A stretch of 64,000 nt of DNA from Brevibacillus brevis (GTDB lineage: Bacteria; Bacillota; Bacilli; Brevibacillales; Brevibacillaceae), in contig NZ_CP041767.1 in assembly GCF_022026395.1 (NCBI RefSeq), forward strand, positions 2,326,501-2,390,500, read 5' to 3'. Below, piece by piece: positions 1 to 7,829 of the stretch. A program made the position numbers and the translations under genes. The notes under the pieces are model-generated. The model ran no database searches, was not told the DNA's origin, and saw only the letters and a program-made list of their open reading frames with translations. Every line of letters starts with the position of its first letter. Positions within the stretch are counted from its first letter, which is position 1.

Positions 1-2
1 TG

Positions 3-641
3 GGCGTTGGATTAGGTTATAATACGGCTCAACTAAAAGAGCTCGCCATCGGCGCCCTCTTGCATGACATTGGAAAGCTGTCAGTCGACAAGGAAGCACC
101 AGCATACAAAAAGAACAGCAAAACGAATCATCATACCTGGCTGGGCTTTGATCTGTTGCGTAAAAAACATGAGATGAGTATTGTGTCCGCACATGTCCCT
201 TTGCAGCATCATGAATGGGTGGATGGTAGTGGGCAGCCACGAGGACTGACTGGCGATGAGATTCATGATTTCGCCAAGATTGTGGCGATTTGTAACTACT
301 ATGACAATCTCATCTCGCCTTTTTCGGGGGAAGAAGAGACGTTGCCAGCGTATGAGGCTTGCGAAAAAGTCATGGGGCTTGCGGAGAAACGCTTCGATCA
401 TAAAATGGTCATTCACTTTTTGCGCTCGATTGCCATGTACCCGACAGGAACCTCGCTTAAGCTGTCAACAGGCGAAATTGGTGTGATCATTGATCAAAAT
501 AAAGGCTTGCCTTCGCGCCCAGTCGTTCGGGTTATTCGAAGAGACCAACAGGCGACTCGGCGGATGGTGGATGATCATGAGATTACGGACATTGATTTAA
601 GTGAAAAGCCTACTATTTTTATCACGGCTGTCATGGACTAG
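3..641 (+). CDS. HD-GYP domain protein, 5' end missing
   Basis: The reading frame is open through the left edge, so only the C-terminal part is present. An HDIGK motif (63-77) is the metal-binding HD pair, and HHEWVDGSGQP (about 210-242) corresponds to the HHE-x-x-DG-x-GYP signature of HD-GYP cyclic-di-GMP phosphodiesterases. Here the tyrosine of GYP is glutamine and the usual basic residue after HHE is tryptophan. The segment ICNYYDNLIS matches the conserved aspartate region that follows in this family. About 70 residues after the HD domain form a C-terminal extension. The family hydrolyses cyclic dinucleotides or other phosphoesters. With the degenerate GYP motif, cyclic-di-GMP specificity is uncertain. 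The N-terminal sensory part lies outside the window. Confidence 0.85.
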   Translation, partial: GVGLGYNTAQLKELAIGALLHDIGKLSVDKEAPAYKKNSKTNHHTWLGFDLLRKKHEMSIVSAHVPLQHHEWVDGSGQPRGLTGDEIHDFAKIVAICNYYDNLISPFSGEEETLPAYEACEKVMGLAEKRFDHKMVIHFLRSIAMYPTGTSLKLSTGEIGVIIDQNKGLPSRPVVRVIRRDQQATRRMVDDHEITDIDLSEKPTIFITAVMD

Positions 642-660
642 CGCATTGAAAGATTAGGAC

Positions 661-717
661 TCCCTATCAGGGAATATCCCTACCAAGATCAGGGAATACC
701 CCTACATACACGTAGGG
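661..717. promoter_or_regulatory. Array of AGGG/CCCT half-sites upstream of the stress protein gene
   Basis: Two 18-bp direct repeats (666-683 and 688-705, one mismatch, spaced 22 bp) each contain the interrupted palindrome AGGGA-N3-TCCCT or a close variant. They are flanked by TCCCT-N3-AGGGA (661-673) and CCCTAC-N6-GTAGGG (700-717). The array lies about 90 bp upstream of the Usp start. It resembles the TAGGG-N4-CCCTA type of site bound by NreC-like response regulators. That link is inference from the motif only. Confidence 0.5.
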
Positions 718-804
718 CCCACAGGGCTACAATGAAATCAAGGCAGATGGATACATAGAGCTACACCGCATTTGCCAGATGAAAAAGAGGAAGGACGTGT
801 CATT

Positions 805-1671
805 ATGTCCCGCATTCTAGTTCCTGTTGATTTCTCAGCGCAGTCCATTCAGGCTGTCCGCTTCGCGCTGGCCTACGCCAAAAATAAGCATGATATCACA
901 TTGCTTCATGCCATCTCTCCGTTCCCTTCACGCAATGTTGTCAGAAGGTTGGGACGAGATGTCGTAGAAGATTATCAATTGGATGAAGCAAGAGAAGATC
1001 TGAAGAAATTTCTGGCGATCGTAGAAGAAGCAGGTATCACGTATGAATTGGAGATTGAATTCGGAGAGCCGCATGAAGTCATTGCCAAGCACGCTGCGAA
1101 TGACTATGCCGCCATCGTAATGGGAACACACGGCTACGGCCGCATTACAGGCTTCCTGTTGCAAAGCGTCAGCTATCCGACACTCCATGATGTCAAAGTT
1201 CCGGTTTTCCTCATTGCAGAGGAGACAGATGAGAGCCGCTTCCCTTGGAACAAAGTACTCATTGCAGTAGATGGTTCCGATCATTCGATGGAAGCTGCGA
1301 AAAAAGCCATTGAGATGAGTCAGCACCTCCCAGATGTATCGTATACGCTTTTGTCCGTTGTCATCCCACCAGTCACATATGCAGGTGTATATGGCGTAGG
1401 CTGGGATAACATGAATACACTCGAAGGTTGGGGACGTGAATCGTTAAAACCTTGCGAGGAGATGCTTGAAGCTGCATCGCTTCCTTTTGAAAGCAAGGTC
1501 GTGGTCGGAGATCCAGCGACTGTGATCCGCCAGACCGCTGAAGAAATCGATGCTGGACTGGTTGTGCTTGGTCATCATGGCCAAGGTGCAGTCGCAGGTA
1601 CGCTGCTCGGCAGTGTGACATTTAAAACGATTCATCGTACGAAAACACCACTCCTCATTGTGAAAACATAG
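805..1671 (+). CDS. Tandem-domain universal stress protein (UspA family)
   Basis: This 288-residue cytoplasmic protein has two Usp domains, residues about 1-140 and 150-288. The second domain carries the full ATP-binding signature G-2x-G-9x-G-S (G256, G259, G269, S270). The first has the same layout (G107, G110) but Q120 where the third glycine belongs, so it may not bind ATP. I chose the ATG at 805 because GAGGAAGGA sits just upstream and the protein then begins MSRILVPVDF, typical of the family. A more upstream ATG at 772 lacks such a site. Usp proteins bind nucleotides and accumulate in stress or stationary phase; the exact role here is not visible. The gene stands alone, preceded by a repeat array and followed by a strong terminator. 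Confidence 0.9.
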   Translation: MSRILVPVDFSAQSIQAVRFALAYAKNKHDITLLHAISPFPSRNVVRRLGRDVVEDYQLDEAREDLKKFLAIVEEAGITYELEIEFGEPHEVIAKHAANDYAAIVMGTHGYGRITGFLLQSVSYPTLHDVKVPVFLIAEETDESRFPWNKVLIAVDGSDHSMEAAKKAIEMSQHLPDVSYTLLSVVIPPVTYAGVYGVGWDNMNTLEGWGRESLKPCEEMLEAASLPFESKVVVGDPATVIRQTAEEIDAGLVVLGHHGQGAVAGTLLGSVTFKTIHRTKTPLLIVKT

Positions 1672-1682
1672 CATTTTACTAG

Positions 1683-1715
1683 AAAAAGCTGTCCGTTTGG
1701 TGGACAGCTTTTTTG
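1683..1715. terminator. Rho-independent terminator, bidirectional
   Basis: A stem of AAAAGCTGTCC pairing with GGACAGCTTTT, followed by a T run. It lies between the convergent Usp and MFS genes and can serve both strands. Confidence 0.85.
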
Positions 1716-1731
1716 CTTGGTCGTATGTCTC

Positions 1732-2979
1732 TTACGATAGCGTTTGCGCCTGCTTGTGTTCGAGAAGTTGGTTAGCTCCATCTTGTGTTACTTCCGCCGA
1801 ATCCCACTTGATTTGCTTACATCCCCATGCAGCGAGCAGAAGGATGACAGATGCAATCAGAAATACCGTAATCAACGAAGTCATCTGCATGAGCGGACCT
1901 GCTGCAAAGGAACCGACCATCATGAGTCCGACCATGAGCGGTGAGATCGTTCCATTCACCCTTCCGATATATGCTTCATCCACGAGCTTGATCATGAACA
2001 TACCGATTACAATCTGTAAAAATGCCATCCCTATTCCGGTAAAAAAGCGCATCGCTGCAGTTAGGTACATCCATACAGAGAGAACTTCTACGGCGACGGA
2101 GAGAGCGAAGAATATTAATCCACCTGTAATGACCCAGCGACTATTCAAGCGTTCCAGATAAATGGAAGCCAAGATGCCGCCCAACAGCATACCCAAACCG
2201 TCTAGCGCGGTAAACCATTGAATGGCTTCCTTGGAAAGTAAAAGACGATCCGTGATGACAAATACCTCCAGTGAATTGATAAAACCCGAGGATAACCCCA
2301 GACATGAAAAGGTAATGGCGATCCGGCGCAAGGCTGGTCGCTTTTTTACATAGGCAAAACCTGCTTTAATCTCAGAAAGGAGAGTTCCGCCTTCCTCTGT
2401 TGCACTGGCAGTTGAGGTGGGAAGTATCAGCAAGATCAGTGCCGAGACGAAGAACAGCCCGGCCATCGTTAACAGGGAAGGGTAGATGCCCCACTGCTCA
2501 AAGAAAAAGGTACCAATAATCGGGCCAACCAGCAGAAAAATCGAACCCGTACTTTGGGAAATAGACACAGCTGCTGCAACTTGCTCATCAGGAATATGAC
2601 GTTTCATCATCTTGGCAGAAGAAGGCTGGGAGAACTGCGACACGATAGCCGAGATAAAGGTCGCAAAGAATACAGCGATCCACATCCCTTGCCAGAGCAA
2701 ATACACGATGACCAATACAGAGAGGGCGCTTAACAGGTTTCCGGCTATCATCGTTCGCTTCGGGTTCCAGCGATCAGCCAATGCCCCGCCAATAATCGAA
2801 AAAACCAAGATCGGCGCAAGTTCGATAGCAGTCAAAAGCGATACGGCGGTCGGATTGTTGCCGCTCGTCTCCATGACATAGTAGAGCAAGGCCATGTTGC
2901 GAATCCATATACCAATATTTTCTAATGTATCCGTGATAAAAACGGTAAGAAAAACTTTGTTTCCCCAAAGACCTTTCAT
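1732..2979 (-). CDS. MFS efflux transporter (MFS_3 / EntS-MefA-like)
   Basis: The gene encodes 415 residues with about 12 hydrophobic segments. GGALADRWNPKR near residue 65 is the loop 2-3 motif A of the major facilitator superfamily. The overall pattern, including an N-terminal WGNKVFLTVF stretch, resembles the macrolide-efflux and enterobactin-exporter branch of drug/proton antiporters. It is the second gene after a TetR-type regulator on the same strand, and a copy of the presumed TetR operator (3006-3019) lies in the gap. This makes it the likely controlled target of that repressor. The natural substrate cannot be deduced. The start is preceded by GGGAG about 11 bases upstream. Confidence 0.85.
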   Translation of the reverse strand: MKGLWGNKVFLTVFITDTLENIGIWIRNMALLYYVMETSGNNPTAVSLLTAIELAPILVFSIIGGALADRWNPKRTMIAGNLLSALSVLVIVYLLWQGMWIAVFFATFISAIVSQFSQPSSAKMMKRHIPDEQVAAAVSISQSTGSIFLLVGPIIGTFFFEQWGIYPSLLTMAGLFFVSALILLILPTSTASATEEGGTLLSEIKAGFAYVKKRPALRRIAITFSCLGLSSGFINSLEVFVITDRLLLSKEAIQWFTALDGLGMLLGGILASIYLERLNSRWVITGGLIFFALSVAVEVLSVWMYLTAAMRFFTGIGMAFLQIVIGMFMIKLVDEAYIGRVNGTISPLMVGLMMVGSFAAGPLMQMTSLITVFLIASVILLLAAWGCKQIKWDSAEVTQDGANQLLEHKQAQTLS

Positions 2980-3005
2980 GGGTCATATCACTCCCGAAAA
3001 ATTAT

Positions 3006-3019
3006 ACCGAACGTCCGGT
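3006..3019. promoter_or_regulatory. Putative TetR operator, MFS-proximal copy
   Basis: ACCGAACGTCCGGT is a near-perfect 14-bp palindrome. It differs from the copy at 3659-3672 by two bases and sits 27 bp upstream of the MFS start. Confidence 0.65.
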
Positions 3020-3041
3020 CTAATTAAAGTTGAAAAAAATG

Positions 3042-3635
3042 CTACCTGGCAATAATGCCGTGCAGCAAAACGTCAATGCTCCTTTTCAGCAGAGCATGAA
3101 GACGCTCATCTTCCATTTGATAACCTACATTGATGATTCCATTCATGAGCCCTTCCAGTATCATCGCCATTTCTTCGGGATCGCATGGAGCGAACTCCCT
3201 TCGGTCGATTCCTTCTTGGAAGAGTGAGGTATAGAGGGTATACGTGGAGCCGAGCATTTCCAGCACTTGTTCCAAAATGACTGGATCAGCGAGCTGGCTG
3301 CCGGAGAACTCTTCGCCTGCTTTTTTCAGAGGGTGGGACAAAAAATCCTCCAAGAAAAAGGCAGCTAAGCCGTACAGCTTTTCGATGGATGTCTCGAATT
3401 CTTTTTCTTTTTCCTGCCATAAATCTACCCATTCGCTGTACTGCTTTTCAAGCAAATGCAGGAACAACTGCTCCTTGTTTTTAAAGTGGTAATAGAGGCT
3501 GCCCTTACTCGCTCCAGTTGCTTGGCAAATGTCCTCAATGGAAGTGGCTGAATAGCCTTTCTGAGAAAATAACTCGGTGGCTTTCTCTACGATATGTTGC
3601 TTGGTTTTCTCCCCATCGAGACGGCGCTTTGACAT
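3042..3635 (-). CDS. TetR/AcrR family repressor
   Basis: This 197-residue protein has the classic TetR N-terminal DNA-binding domain. A helix-turn-helix spans about residues 31-51 (SIEDICQATGASKGSLYYHF). The C-terminal all-helical ligand domain is variable in the family and gives no substrate clue. It is the first gene of a two-gene unit with the downstream MFS exporter. The 14-bp palindrome ACTGAACGTTCGGT lies 24 bp upstream of its start, and a matching palindrome precedes the MFS gene. This suggests autorepression and relief by a toxic or signalling molecule that the exporter removes, an arrangement common for TetR-drug pump pairs. Confidence 0.9.
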   Translation of the reverse strand: MSKRRLDGEKTKQHIVEKATELFSQKGYSATSIEDICQATGASKGSLYYHFKNKEQLFLHLLEKQYSEWVDLWQEKEKEFETSIEKLYGLAAFFLEDFLSHPLKKAGEEFSGSQLADPVILEQVLEMLGSTYTLYTSLFQEGIDRREFAPCDPEEMAMILEGLMNGIINVGYQMEDERLHALLKRSIDVLLHGIIAR

Positions 3636-3658
3636 TATAGAAATGCTCCTTATTATAG

Positions 3659-3672
3659 ACTGAACGTTCGGT
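3659..3672. promoter_or_regulatory. Putative TetR operator, regulator-proximal copy
   Basis: ACTGAACGTTCGGT is near-palindromic. With 3006-3019 it defines ACYGAACGTYCGGT, placed before both genes of the unit. Confidence 0.65.
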
Positions 3673-3774
3673 TTAGTTTTAGTTTATTCGATCTGACAGG
3701 GAAGTGCAAGTGCTCGATTGAGAAAAAGGGACAGAGGGAAAAATGAGAAGAAGCGAGTGAGGGGAGGGGCTATC

Positions 3775-4617
3775 TTGCAAATCGGTTGTCATGTCAGTAT
3801 TCGTCACGGGTACGAGGAGGCGGCGAGAACTGCATTTAGAGAAGGAGCGTTAGCATTTCAATTTTTCCCGAAAAACCCGCGTAGCTTAGGTGTCAAGCAA
3901 TTCGATGCCCGGGACGCAGAGCGATGTCGCGCTTTTTGTCAGCAAAATGGCATGCTATCGATTGCTCATACACCATATCCAGTGAATCTTTGCGTCGAGG
4001 AGCAGGAGCTTTTCGCCGTTACAGTGGGCTCCGTACGAAATGACCTTGAAATTGCCGAAGCCTGTGGAGCGTTGGGTGTGGTTGTTCACTTTGGCCAGTA
4101 TAAAGGCGCGGATGTCCTTACCGGATACAAAATCATGATCCAGATGGTCAATCAAATACTGGATGGCTGGAATGGAAAAGCCCAGCTGTTAATTGAAAAC
4201 AATGCTGGACAAGGCAACCGCATGGGTACGACTCTCGAAGAGCTTACGCAGGTTCGACAACTGTTTGCTGAGCCAAGAAAGGTAGGCTTTTGCTTGGATA
4301 CGTGTCATTCATTTGCCAGCGGATTGTGGAAAGGGAATGATTGGGGAGAAGTAGCTGATCGGATGCGAGAGCTCGATTATTTTACGAGCCTGCGAGCCGT
4401 TCATCTGAACGATTCCGTTTATCCGAGTGGTTCCTTTCGAGACCGGCATGCCTCTATCGGTAAAGGGATGATCGGGGATGCAGCCATTGCCGCTTTTTTA
4501 CAAACACCCGAATTGCGGGAACTTCCCATCGTTCTGGAAACCGCGAGAGGCTCAGAAGGGGGACATCGCGAAGAAATCAAACATGTCCGTCTGCTTATAG
4601 ACAATTGGCAGGGCTGA
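3775..4617 (+). CDS. nfo: Endonuclease IV (AP endonuclease)
   Basis: This 280-residue TIM-barrel enzyme cleaves DNA 5' of abasic sites in base excision repair. All nine trinuclear-zinc ligands of the Nfo family can be placed: H65, H105, E141, D175, H178, H210, D223, H225 and E255, within motifs such as SIAHTPYP, VVHFGQ, IENNAG, CLDTCHS and FRDRHASIGKG. The start is TTG at 3775, immediately after GAGGGGAGGGG. It gives the expected N-terminus MQIGCHVS and the normal family length; no in-frame ATG fits better. The gene appears monocistronic or is loosely coupled to the short gene that follows. Confidence 0.95.
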   Translation: MQIGCHVSIRHGYEEAARTAFREGALAFQFFPKNPRSLGVKQFDARDAERCRAFCQQNGMLSIAHTPYPVNLCVEEQELFAVTVGSVRNDLEIAEACGALGVVVHFGQYKGADVLTGYKIMIQMVNQILDGWNGKAQLLIENNAGQGNRMGTTLEELTQVRQLFAEPRKVGFCLDTCHSFASGLWKGNDWGEVADRMRELDYFTSLRAVHLNDSVYPSGSFRDRHASIGKGMIGDAAIAAFLQTPELRELPIVLETARGSEGGHREEIKHVRLLIDNWQG

Positions 4618-4668
4618 CCATGTTGTGGTAGAGTGTGAAATGATGTGTTCAACACGGGAGGGGTACCT

Positions 4669-5070
4669 ATGAAAAAGCGTATTAAGGTGACGATTGCGGA
4701 TTTTACTCATCTGACAGAAAACTTGAATAACCCGGAGGAGCTCGCTCTGTACGAAGCGGCGAACGGAAATACATACGATGCTGAAATCGAGCATGATGGA
4801 TATGCGATTGTAGATGTGACTGACGAAGATTACATCGAGCTGGCTCCAGGTGAGTATCAGCTGATGATCGAGGAGTGGACAAGCGCCGGACAAATCGGCG
4901 AGTGGACGCTGCAAACCATGTCAGACCCCGCGGATGACAAAGCTTTGCTGTACCGCACAGTGGACAAGGCTGGAACGGAAATACAAGCACCACAATCATT
5001 ACCGAAGCAGGTAGTCGAGCTGGTTGCAAATACGTGGTTTGGCAAAAAAGCAAAGAAGATTGACGAGTAA
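4669..5070 (+). CDS. Hypothetical acidic protein
   Basis: This 133-residue soluble protein matches no family I recognise. It begins MKKRIKVTIADF and is acidic in the first two thirds (DVTDEDYIELAPGEY), with a basic C-terminal tail (WFGKKAKKIDE). There is no signal peptide or membrane segment. The ATG at 4669 is supported by GGGAGGGG about five bases upstream, while an ATG eight codons earlier has none. It follows nfo by about 50 bp and ends at a good terminator, so it may be co-transcribed with nfo or expressed alone. Confidence 0.7.
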   Translation: MKKRIKVTIADFTHLTENLNNPEELALYEAANGNTYDAEIEHDGYAIVDVTDEDYIELAPGEYQLMIEEWTSAGQIGEWTLQTMSDPADDKALLYRTVDKAGTEIQAPQSLPKQVVELVANTWFGKKAKKIDE

Positions 5071-5080
5071 TCCAAGAACG

Positions 5081-5113
5081 AAAAGGAGCGCTGCAAGGTA
5101 GCGCTCCTTTTTT
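5081..5113 (+). terminator. Rho-independent terminator
   Basis: The stem AAGGAGCGCT / AGCGCTCCTT with a seven-base loop is followed by a T run, just after the hypothetical gene ending at 5070. Confidence 0.85.
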
Positions 5114-5234
5114 ATGTCAATAAGAGTGTATACGGACGCTCATCTGTAGCATTGAGCCTTATGAAGATTATCCCTCAGTTTATACTGACGAGGATCTTGC
5201 TTTTAAAAGGTACCGATGAACAAAAAAAGCTGGT

Positions 5235-5445
5235 GAGAAGAAAAAGCGCAGGACTCGCAGACCTTGACAACGCCTACCCAGTCGGAACTTCAAAAAGGGG
5301 ACCCGGTTGTCGAACACTTCTTCCCTGAGAAACGTCCGCCCGTAGGGTGGCTTTGGCTCGACGGTCCCCTTTTTGAAGTGGAGACGGACAGTCAATCCCC
5401 CTTGTGAGCGTGTCAGAGTCGAAGAGAACTGCGCTTTTTCTTCTC
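5235..5445. repeat. 211-bp nested inverted-repeat element
   Basis: A perfect 17-bp outer inverted repeat (5235-5251 with 5429-5445; GAGAAGAAAAAGCGCAG) encloses a perfect 17-bp inner inverted repeat (5287-5303 with 5363-5379; ACTTCAAAAAGGGGACC). The whole can fold into a long hairpin with a structured tip. It fills the otherwise gene-free 5114-5460 gap, 3' of a sigma-54 activator gene. A 94-codon open frame crosses it on the minus strand but follows the repeat symmetry and looks non-coding. It has the look of a MITE-like or dispersed intergenic repeat. No transposase is present. Confidence 0.75.
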
Positions 5446-5463
5446 CTCCACTATGTTGACTCA
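5427..5463 (-). repeat. 37-bp dispersed repeat, copy A
   Basis: This segment is identical at 36 of 37 positions to 55922-55958. On the minus strand it starts with TGAGTCAACATAGTGGAGG. Its first three bases are the stop codon of the sigma-54 activator gene, and its other end is the outer arm of the 211-bp inverted-repeat element. Confidence 0.85.
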
Positions 5464-6882
5464 CTCATCCTCAGAATCCAGCTGAATCCCATACTTTCTA
5501 ATCCGCCGCATAAGTAGCGACTGGGTTATGCCGAGGGCCGATGCTGTTTTGCGAGTTGTTTTGTGTGTACGCAATGCTTGCAGAATAAATTCCATCTCAA
5601 TTTTCTCCATCCGCTCTGTAAGAGAAAGAGAACCGAGTGAAAGAATTCCCTCCTCCAGCTCACGAATACTCCGCAGTTCTTCTGGCAAATCACTCACTTG
5701 AATTTCATCCAGCTTTGACGTGATAACGATCCGCTCTACCAAATTTTCCAACTCCCGCACATTCCCAGGCCATTCGTATTGATGCAAAACATCCAGTGCT
5801 TCCGGGGAAAAACGCCGTTTCTGGTTATGTTTGCTATTGAATCGCTGTAAATTGTGATGGAGTAACGGGAAAATATCGTCCTTTCTCTCCCGTAATGGCG
5901 GAACATTGATGGGTAAAATATTTAGGCGATAGTACAGGTCATGTCTGAATTTGCCCAACCGCACGAGTTCCTGAAGGTTGGCATTGGTTGCGGTTATGAT
6001 GCGGATGTCAGCAGTGTATGTTTTCGTTCCGCCGATCGGCATAAACGTTTTGTTTTGCAAAAGCAGCAATAATTTCGATTGCAAGTGATAGGGAAGCTCA
6101 CTGATTTCATCCAGGAAAAGCGTCCCTTTGTCCGCCATTTTTACTAATCCGATTTTCCCCGAGTGACTCGCCCCCGTAAAGGCCCCTTTATGGTAGCCGA
6201 ACAGCTCTGACTCGATCAAGGTTTCGGGAATGGCGCTACAGTTGACGTGGACGAACGGCCCGCTGCTTCGTTCGCTCAATTGATGGATTTGCTCCGCAAG
6301 ATAGCTTTTTCCTACACCTGTTTCTCCTGTAATAAACACGGTCGTGTCCACAGGGGCTGCTTTTTTCATTAATTCCAGCAGGGCGAGATAGGAACGGCTG
6401 TTGCCAATCAAGGTTTGGGAAGAGCTCTGGCTAGCTTCCCACTTCATGAGCTGAATTTCTTCGCTGTACCGCTTTAGTAAAGCGACCGTTTCTTCCAGCT
6501 GTGAACTGGCACGGGCTGCCTCAGTGATATCGCGTGAGTGGGAAACGATCAGCTCCGGTCTTCCATCCTCATCCGGGATAATATGTCCGGTCACCAGAAA
6601 TTTCCCCTTATTATTGACGAGCTGAATGGTTGTGGTCGGTTTTCCCGTTTCCAAAACCAAGCGGGTGACAGAGGGGCTGAAAATCCCCATTTCTTCGAGG
6701 TCGGATACGTTTTGCCCGATGAGTTCGGCTTTTGGCAGACCACACAGGTTTTCACTGGCATTGTTTAACCATAAAGTAGTTCCCTGCGCATCAGCAATGA
6801 ATATGCCATCTGCCAGTGTGTTCAGGATGTCAATAAAACGATCAACAGAAGACAGTGCTAGTATCTCCGCAGCTTTTTCCAT
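5461..6882 (-). CDS. PAS-domain sigma-54-dependent transcriptional activator
   Basis: This 473-residue activator has an N-terminal PAS sensor (about residues 15-125), a central AAA+ domain (about 155-390) and a C-terminal Fis-type helix-turn-helix (about 430-468). Walker A is GETGVGKS, the sigma-54 contact loop is GAFTGA and Walker B is GTLFLDE, so it should remodel sigma-54 RNA polymerase. It is divergent from the CoA-transferase/ABC/thiolase operon. That operon has a near-consensus -24/-12 promoter and two palindromes upstream, so it is the clear target. The PAS domain suggests a small-molecule signal rather than phosphorylation. Its stop codon lies inside a dispersed repeat. Confidence 0.92.
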   Translation of the reverse strand: MEKAAEILALSSVDRFIDILNTLADGIFIADAQGTTLWLNNASENLCGLPKAELIGQNVSDLEEMGIFSPSVTRLVLETGKPTTTIQLVNNKGKFLVTGHIIPDEDGRPELIVSHSRDITEAARASSQLEETVALLKRYSEEIQLMKWEASQSSSQTLIGNSRSYLALLELMKKAAPVDTTVFITGETGVGKSYLAEQIHQLSERSSGPFVHVNCSAIPETLIESELFGYHKGAFTGASHSGKIGLVKMADKGTLFLDEISELPYHLQSKLLLLLQNKTFMPIGGTKTYTADIRIITATNANLQELVRLGKFRHDLYYRLNILPINVPPLRERKDDIFPLLHHNLQRFNSKHNQKRRFSPEALDVLHQYEWPGNVRELENLVERIVITSKLDEIQVSDLPEELRSIRELEEGILSLGSLSLTERMEKIEMEFILQALRTHKTTRKTASALGITQSLLMRRIRKYGIQLDSEDE

Positions 6883-6962
6883 GTTGAGTAGCTCCCCGGT
6901 TTTTCAACTGATTGTACAAGATCAAATTGATTGTTGTATAGTGAATCGAAATTAAAACTAGC

Positions 6963-7038
6963 TGAGTCGAAATCGATTCAATAGAAAAGTTAGACTTTTC
7001 CTACCTTTTCGCTTCAAAAGTGAGTCTATTTCGACTCA
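6963..7038. promoter_or_regulatory. Paired upstream activator sites for the sigma-54 activator
   Basis: Two copies of TGAGTC-N6-GAYTCA occur: 6963-6980 (right arm GATTCA) and 7021-7038 (right arm GACTCA, perfect palindrome), spaced 58 bp. They lie 52-127 bp before the -24 element. A half-site TGAATC is at 6942-6947. Placement close to the activator gene start also allows autoregulation. Confidence 0.7.
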
Positions 7039-7089
7039 GTAATAGAAGTAGCTTGTAGCTTGCTTGTGTTTTTATGCCGCTTTGAGGCT

Positions 7090-7105
7090 TGGCACAAGAG
7101 TTGCT
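7090..7105 (+). promoter_or_regulatory. Sigma-54 (-24/-12) promoter
   Basis: TGGCAC-N5-TTGCT matches the sigma-54 consensus (-24 at 7090-7095, -12 at 7101-7104). It is about 60 bp upstream of the first operon gene. Confidence 0.88.
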
Positions 7106-7163
7106 ACTACATAGTTCGACGTAAGCGATTTACCCAAGAATACGAGACAAGGAAATGCATGCG

Positions 7164-7829
7164 ATGTTATCAAAACTGGTGACGCACGAACAAGCAGTGG
7201 AGCATGTTCTGGATGGCACCCGGCTGATGTATGGCGGATTCGGCACGATCGGTTCCCCGGCACTCTTGATTGATTCGATCTTGCACAAAGGCGTGCAAAG
7301 CTTGACACTCATCGGAATTGATGCGGGGTATCCGGAAATCGGAATCGGAAAGCTGATCAGTCATGGACGGGTGAGGCGGCTGATAACCACACATATTGGC
7401 TCCAATCCCGAAGCAGGTCAACAAATGTTGGATGGAATGCTGGAAGTGACATTTTGTCCACAAGGAATTTTCGCAGAAAAGATTCGGGCAGGGGGTGTTG
7501 GCATTCCGGGAATCGTTGTAGATGCGCATGTGAGTGGAGAGCGAATGGAAGGAGCAGAGCCGTTTGCTTTTGCCGGAAGAACCTGTCAGATCGAAGCTGC
7601 CCTGACAGCGGAAGTAGGGATCGTCTATGCAAAACAGGCGGATACTTACGGAAATCTCATTTATGACAAGGCAGCAAGAAATCTGAATCCGCTAGTAGCG
7701 ATGGCCGCAGATATCACAATCGCTGAGGTGGAAGAGATCGTTCCGGCAGGAGAGCTGGACCCGGATAAAATCGTGACGCCTGGCATTTTTGTGGATTATA
7801 TCGTGGTTCGTGGCGGAGGGAACAGCTAA
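7164..7829 (+). CDS. 3-oxoacid CoA-transferase family, subunit A
   Basis: This is the A subunit (221 residues) of a family I CoA-transferase, which moves CoA between acyl groups such as acetoacetate and acetyl- or succinyl-CoA. The glycine-rich GGFGTIGSPALLI near residue 25 is typical of AtoD/ScoA/YodS-type A subunits, as is GIFAEKIRAGGVGIPG near residue 105. I prefer the ATG at 7164 because CAAGGA lies ten bases upstream; the in-frame ATG at 7155 is too close to it. It is first in a five-to-six gene operon behind a sigma-54 promoter and overlaps subunit B by one base (TAATG), indicating translational coupling. The substrate is unknown. Confidence 0.88.
   Translation: MLSKLVTHEQAVEHVLDGTRLMYGGFGTIGSPALLIDSILHKGVQSLTLIGIDAGYPEIGIGKLISHGRVRRLITTHIGSNPEAGQQMLDGMLEVTFCPQGIFAEKIRAGGVGIPGIVVDAHVSGERMEGAEPFAFAGRTCQIEAALTAEVGIVYAKQADTYGNLIYDKAARNLNPLVAMAADITIAEVEEIVPAGELDPDKIVTPGIFVDYIVVRGGGNS

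Noticed and set aside
5180-5464. 94-codon minus-strand open frame across the inverted-repeat element
   Set aside because: Its sequence follows the two nested inverted repeats, it has no convincing ribosome binding site, and its end coincides with the repeat rather than a conserved domain.
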